Assembly: GCA_008711295.1 (NCBI GenBank) | Contig: VUYV01000011.1 | Span: 3,289,029-3,353,028, forward strand | Length of the DNA stretch: 64,000 nucleotides | Direction of reading: 5' to 3' | Source of the DNA: Anarhynchus alexandrinus | Lineage: Eukaryota; Chordata; Aves; Charadriiformes; Charadriidae | Shown here: piece after piece, positions 59,445-64,000 of the stretch | Numbering within the stretch: the first letter of the stretch is position 1 | Layout: the number at the start of each line of letters is the position of its first letter | The notes under the pieces: model-generated | The model's database searches: none | What the model saw: the letters and a program-made list of their open reading frames with translations, nothing else | Told to the model about the DNA's origin: nothing | Made by a program: the position numbers and the translations under genes

Positions 59445-62400
59445 CTATAGAAGGGAAGCAGAAAAGCACAGCTCTGGAAGTTATATGAAAAAGTTTGGCT
59501 CCACACAAATTTTGCTTTTGAATTTTGTCTTTCTGGGCCCCACTCACATCACAACCTGCTCCTACAAACTAGGTGCAACCAACAGGCAGAGGGCAGGACA
59601 GAATCTGTCCCGTTGTGCTTCCTCAAACATGTCCCTCAGCCCTGCCGTTCCCCCAGCACAGCCCCACGATGCATTGCAAGACCAGCCCGACCCCCTGAGC
59701 CCCACTGGGGTGGGAGAGTCCCACAGCTGCCACATTACAACAGTGACTATTATTCCAAATAAGGGAACTTGTTGCAAACTCCCCTCAAGCTGCCTTGTTC
59801 TGGCTGGTTTATGTTAGGGAGACAAGACTAAACAGACCTTCATATTTTCAGAATTAACCACTAAAAATGAAAAATTGGTTGTTTGTTTCCAGAGTGCAGA
59901 TGAAGGAGAGTCCTGCAGCCAGCGGCCTCTTTTGGAAACCACACCACAGTGAACCCAGCACCAGGTTATCTCCTTTTTCTTAAGAGTCTTTGGGACAGAT
60001 TCAGCGAGGATCAAACATGTGCAAGCCCCGAGTCACAGTTTGGTGCAACCACACCATCTCTCTCTGGTTTCTCTCGATGTGGACCAGGCTTAACGTGTGG
60101 CCCCACAACAGTTTTTGTATTGTATTTCCCCATTGTTTTTGCCAGCACAGAAGTCAGATTTTTTTTTTTTTAAAGCTTATCTATTAAATGTCAGATCAGG
60201 GGAAGTTTTACTGCTTTGCAGCAAACTTACACCACATACTCTGTATCTTTTAACTGCTGTCATGACTGTAAATAGTAGCATGTACTTCATTTCCCGCATG
60301 TTATTTAAACTGTTTCAGTTGTCTTTCTCACTATCAGGGCTCCTATTTATTGCAGCAAGGCTTGAATTAGGTATTTTCAGGCTGCACTCCTCAAACAGAT
60401 GCAGCCTTACTCTGTCTGTCTTCTAAGCCACGTGGAAGGTGTACGACCACTTTGTGCAGTGCTGAGCTCAACCTAGTATTACCACCTCTCAGCAGAGCTT
60501 ATTTACTCAGGTTCAGCCTAGGCAAACTGAATTCGCCTCTGCCTGACACACGGACATATGCTCACATCCCAGCTGGGTATCGCCTGGTTAACCCTTCCTT
60601 TGCTTTCCCCATCTCTGCACAGCCACAGGCTGTTTACTCCAACCTGATAAAGAAAATACGCCTGAACATGGCAAGGAAATACAGAAAACAAAGCAAAATA
60701 ACTGCCCGGGATGTGACATTTACTCAGCAACAGAATTTCAATGCAGTGCTTGCAGTTAAACAAAGAGAGAGAGACAGAAGAGAAACAAGGGAGGGTCCTA
60801 TGAGTCAACAAGGGCACAAACCCCATCATTCACCAACACTTAGAAGAAACCCATCCCCAGTTCCTCTTGCATAAATCAAAAATCAGTCCCATCAATCCCA
60901 TGAATACATTATCACCCCACATTTAAGCTATATGAGAAGCCCTGTTCTTCCCAAAACCCAGTGTAGTGGGCTTCCAGCTCCCCACTCCGCACGGGAAACG
61001 CTGAGGCTGCAGCAGGGAGAGGACTGTCGTAGCCAGAAAAGCAAGGAGGCATCTCAGCTAAGGACTAACTCCACTGCTACTGCTGTGCAGGGAGCACGAC
61101 CGCTAGCCTGTGTTACTGCCGGCTCCCTGGAGATCCAGACAGAAATCACCACATCAGTAGAAAGCAATTAAAAATAGTCTGGAGGAGGGCTGAGCAGCAG
61201 CACCCGCCTGCACGCAGGAGAGCTTGGAAAGGACCAAACTCCTTATCAGCCTCCTTCCACATCCTCAAGTCCAACGATGTTTTTTGGAAGCACACACCAG
61301 GACGCTTCATTTCTGGCTGTGTTTATTTGAACTGCACATGTAAGTACCTTAGAGAAACAAATGGCCTTTTTGATCATCACTCGCCTCTTCTGCGTTCCCA
61401 AGCACGGGGTACGGACACAGAGCGACGTGGACGGCGCAGGCACGGCTGTGAGCACAGCCACTCACCTGGCTGCAAACCAGGCCTCCGTGCTGCCAAATTA
61501 AAGCAGAAAAGCAGATGGGAAAGACACCTTTCCCCCCCTAGCCACACGGCCACCCAGGACAGAAGGGGTCTGACAGACACGGTAGCGTGGATGCAAAAAA
61601 AGAAACCCATTTTAAACTCAACCGAGCTCTTCCCAGGAGACTCCCCATGCAGCTCTGGCTGTGCACGGCCACACATTCCCACAAATTCTTCCCCTTTGTA
61701 GTCAGCACGGCTAATCTGGTCAGGAATTGAGAAAATTATTGAAAAACATCAATTTGCTTTTCTTAACGCTTAGCTTCAAGCAAGACAGCCAACAAGAAAA
61801 CACAGGTTTGAAAGGAGACAACAGCAAGTGCGTGAGCACAAGGCAGGGGCTGGGATTATCCATTTGTCTCTGCCAGGAGCTCACTTTCTCCTCTGAATTA
61901 TGTTTCTATGAGGTGTGATCTAATCTAAATGTAGAACTTTGTGTAGATTGGTGCTTGTTTTTACCAGAATTAAATTTTAAAGGTCAGATGCTGCTCTTTG
62001 CTGCAAGTCTAGAACAGCATTGCTGAGCGATGACGTGACTTCCAGTTTACATCTGTATCTTTCACAGCAGAATCTGGTCCGATAAGTGTCAGAACCTCAA
62101 ATCCAAAACAACGTTACATGTAAAACATGGTGTGGTGAGGTTTTTTGCCACTCCATAATCTCCACAAAGTACATCAATAGTTAATTCAAGTAATACTATG
62201 CTGACTCAGTCCTCTCAAGTGTCAAGTTCTGGGATATCTGAACTCAAGCAAAACTTGATTACAGTATAGGTATATGGTCTCTTAAACCATAGGGTGAATG
62301 TCAGGCTAATTTCAGATGAGTCTTGTCTTATGTTGATGAGTGCCAATTGAATTTTGCCTTTGTCAGCTCAGATGGTAAAAGAGCAATACCTTGAAGAGAT

Positions 62401-64000
62401 GCTAACTGCTTCTGCAAGTAGTTTTAGAGCAGCCCTCAGTAAGCACACACAGGAACACCTCCATCTCTGAACCATTTCCCATTGGGGAAGCAAAACTCCA
62501 TCTCCTTCACTTTACAAGCCCAAGCAGTTCTCATTAATTCCACCAAACCAGGGAAATTCACACAGAATACAAGGTGAAAGAAGCTGAGTGCCTGTGCACA
62601 CAGAGATAGGTATGTGGGCATCCATGTGTGTATATGCACACTGCCAAAGCCTGCCAGACCCTGCTGTGACCACTACTCCCAATTTTACTATTACTTTTTC
62701 CCTCCCTCAGTTTTACAAACCATTGTTTAATCAGAGAAGCAGTTTGAGCGAGTTTTAGTTCTGTAACAACCCCTCAAAAAAAAAAATCTCTAAAACGGTT
62801 ACACCCAAAAGGGGGGAAATGTGCATGCACTAAAATTACCTCTGGAGCTCTTACAGAGCCTTTTAATAGGCAATAAAATTGCAGCTTCAGGAACAGGTTG
62901 TTAAGATGAGTCTAAATACTCTCACTTACACCGCGGAAGAGCCAAACACACTCAGTCTTTTGGGGCAGCAAACATCATCTTAGGCATTTTGTGGTGTCTA
63001 TCCCGGGGGGCCCCGGTCCTGACTGGCGGGGTGTCGGTGTGGAGAGGATCAGCTGTAAATCACAGCCAGACAAAATGCTCCGGCCGCCCTGGGTGTGCGC
63101 AGCAACAGTGACAGCTGGCGGACACGGGGGGAAAGCCCCACGCATCCTCCTCCTCTGCTCACTCTGAATCAAACCACACGCCTCGGAGAGAGGAGCCACA
63201 GAACACACACTGGGTGTACAGAATTCCGCACATTTTGGGCAACAAGGGCCCAGGACTGAGCTCTCCCAGCCTGCGGGTACAGGCAGCCCTCTCGCCCTGG
63301 AGCTTTTATCGCCAGGGCTGTACACCCTCCCTCTGATGAGATTTTTGGTGCTTATACCCTTATGCAGCACCAAGCAGGGATTTGAAAGAGTTATTAGCAC
63401 AGCCAGGGCACGATTTACTGCCTCGCAGTTCGCTTGCCACCCCCACCCGCTGCCTGCAGCACTCGCCGGCACTTACACATCTTCTTTCCGTGGGGAAGAA
63501 AAACGGGCTGCTGAAGGCACAAAGTCTGGCTCTTCATAAATTTTAAGTTACTGACAACGGCCTCACATTGTAGAGGAGAAAGTGAGTGACAACCGGTGGG
63601 AAGGCATGCCCAAGGACACACCAAGAAAGCCACCGGCAGCATGGGACAGAAGTCCCGAGGTTTGGAAAAACCCACAAGGCAACAAGCACCTTTGCATACC
63701 AGTCGGCCCAGGGACCAGCAGGACCACAGTGCCAGGAGGGGTGGCAGCCCAGAGATGCTGAAGAGTCTAATGCCTGATTCTTATTCTTTTTCTGGGGAGA
63801 AAATAGCATTTTGAAATTGTCCATTATTTTCTCTCTCACACCAAGCAGGGAACAGACTGTACTTTTTGCTTCTGATTCACAAATATTAAATCCCCTCTTC
63901 CCACTATTGGTGACTCATTACAGTGACTCATTCACCTCCAGATAGTTTTATTTCCCCCACATTTGAAATAAAAAAAAAAATCCCCCACATTAGCGTCTTG
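59445..64000. other. Non-coding DNA or intron, no gene recognised
   Basis: If the exon at 59.4 kb is real this is the intron before it. There are two GC- and CpG-richer patches (about 61,390-61,460 and 63,000-63,480). The second gives a 165-codon minus-strand frame (62975-63472) without a recognisable domain. A single CACGTG lies at 60429-60434. An A-rich run near 62,777-62,786 and another close to the right end (63,970-63,980) are simple. Confidence 0.5.

Noticed and set aside
62975..63472. 165-codon minus-strand frame in a GC-rich patch, with a Cys-rich stretch
   Set aside because: The Cys spacing matches no domain I know, and GC-rich sequence explains the lack of stops. It could not be joined to the exon at 59.4 kb.
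1..64000. tRNA, rRNA, CRISPR, bacterial operon or viral genes
   Set aside because: Nothing with tRNA A/B boxes, rRNA cores, regularly spaced repeats or compact coding density was seen; the sequence is vertebrate non-coding DNA.

Overview
This window is vertebrate nuclear DNA, most likely from a bird. The one transposable element I can name with confidence is a CR1 non-LTR retrotransposon at about 34.8-36.25 kb. Its reverse-transcriptase C-terminus and its 3' end, with period-8 ATTCTATT repeats after AAGGTCCCTTCCAACCT, match avian CR1. Low repeat density, moderate GC, short microsatellites and one sharp CpG island also fit an avian genome. The species cannot be fixed from this sequence alone.

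No complete protein-coding gene is recognisable. The DNA looks like a gene desert or a very long intron. Almost all open frames are short, lack domains and carry no convincing splice structure. Layout: 0-19.9 kb is AT-leaning non-coding DNA with a (GGGAA)15 microsatellite (1.8 kb), a splice-bounded exon candidate (3.1 kb), a C/T-rich tract (7.2 kb), a CTCF-like motif (8.8 kb), a group of CACGTG E-boxes (12.8-13.2 kb) and a 50-bp tandem duplication (17.1 kb). At 19.98-20.52 kb lies a CpG island, the only clear promoter candidate, bordered by CA and GT repeats, with further GC-rich DNA and poly-A/poly-T tracts to 22.2 kb. From 22 to 34.8 kb the sequence is featureless except for four CACGTG sites in 67 bp at 28.54 kb. 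The CR1 doublet follows. From 36.3 to 64 kb the sequence is again mostly non-coding, with an unusually long orphan ORF (45.5-46.5 kb), a block resembling a conserved non-coding element (50.7 kb), a 30-bp duplication (52.6 kb) and, on the minus strand at 59.24-59.44 kb, a candidate terminal coding exon whose product would end in a GPI-signal-like hydrophobic tail.

Taken together, the window is regulatory or intronic territory. It has one CpG-island promoter, clustered E-box, FOX and CTCF-like motifs, and a possible gene end on the minus strand near the right side. Exon and enhancer calls are inferences from motifs and remain tentative. I found no previously undescribed system that I could defend; the E-box clusters and the candidate terminal exon are the best leads.
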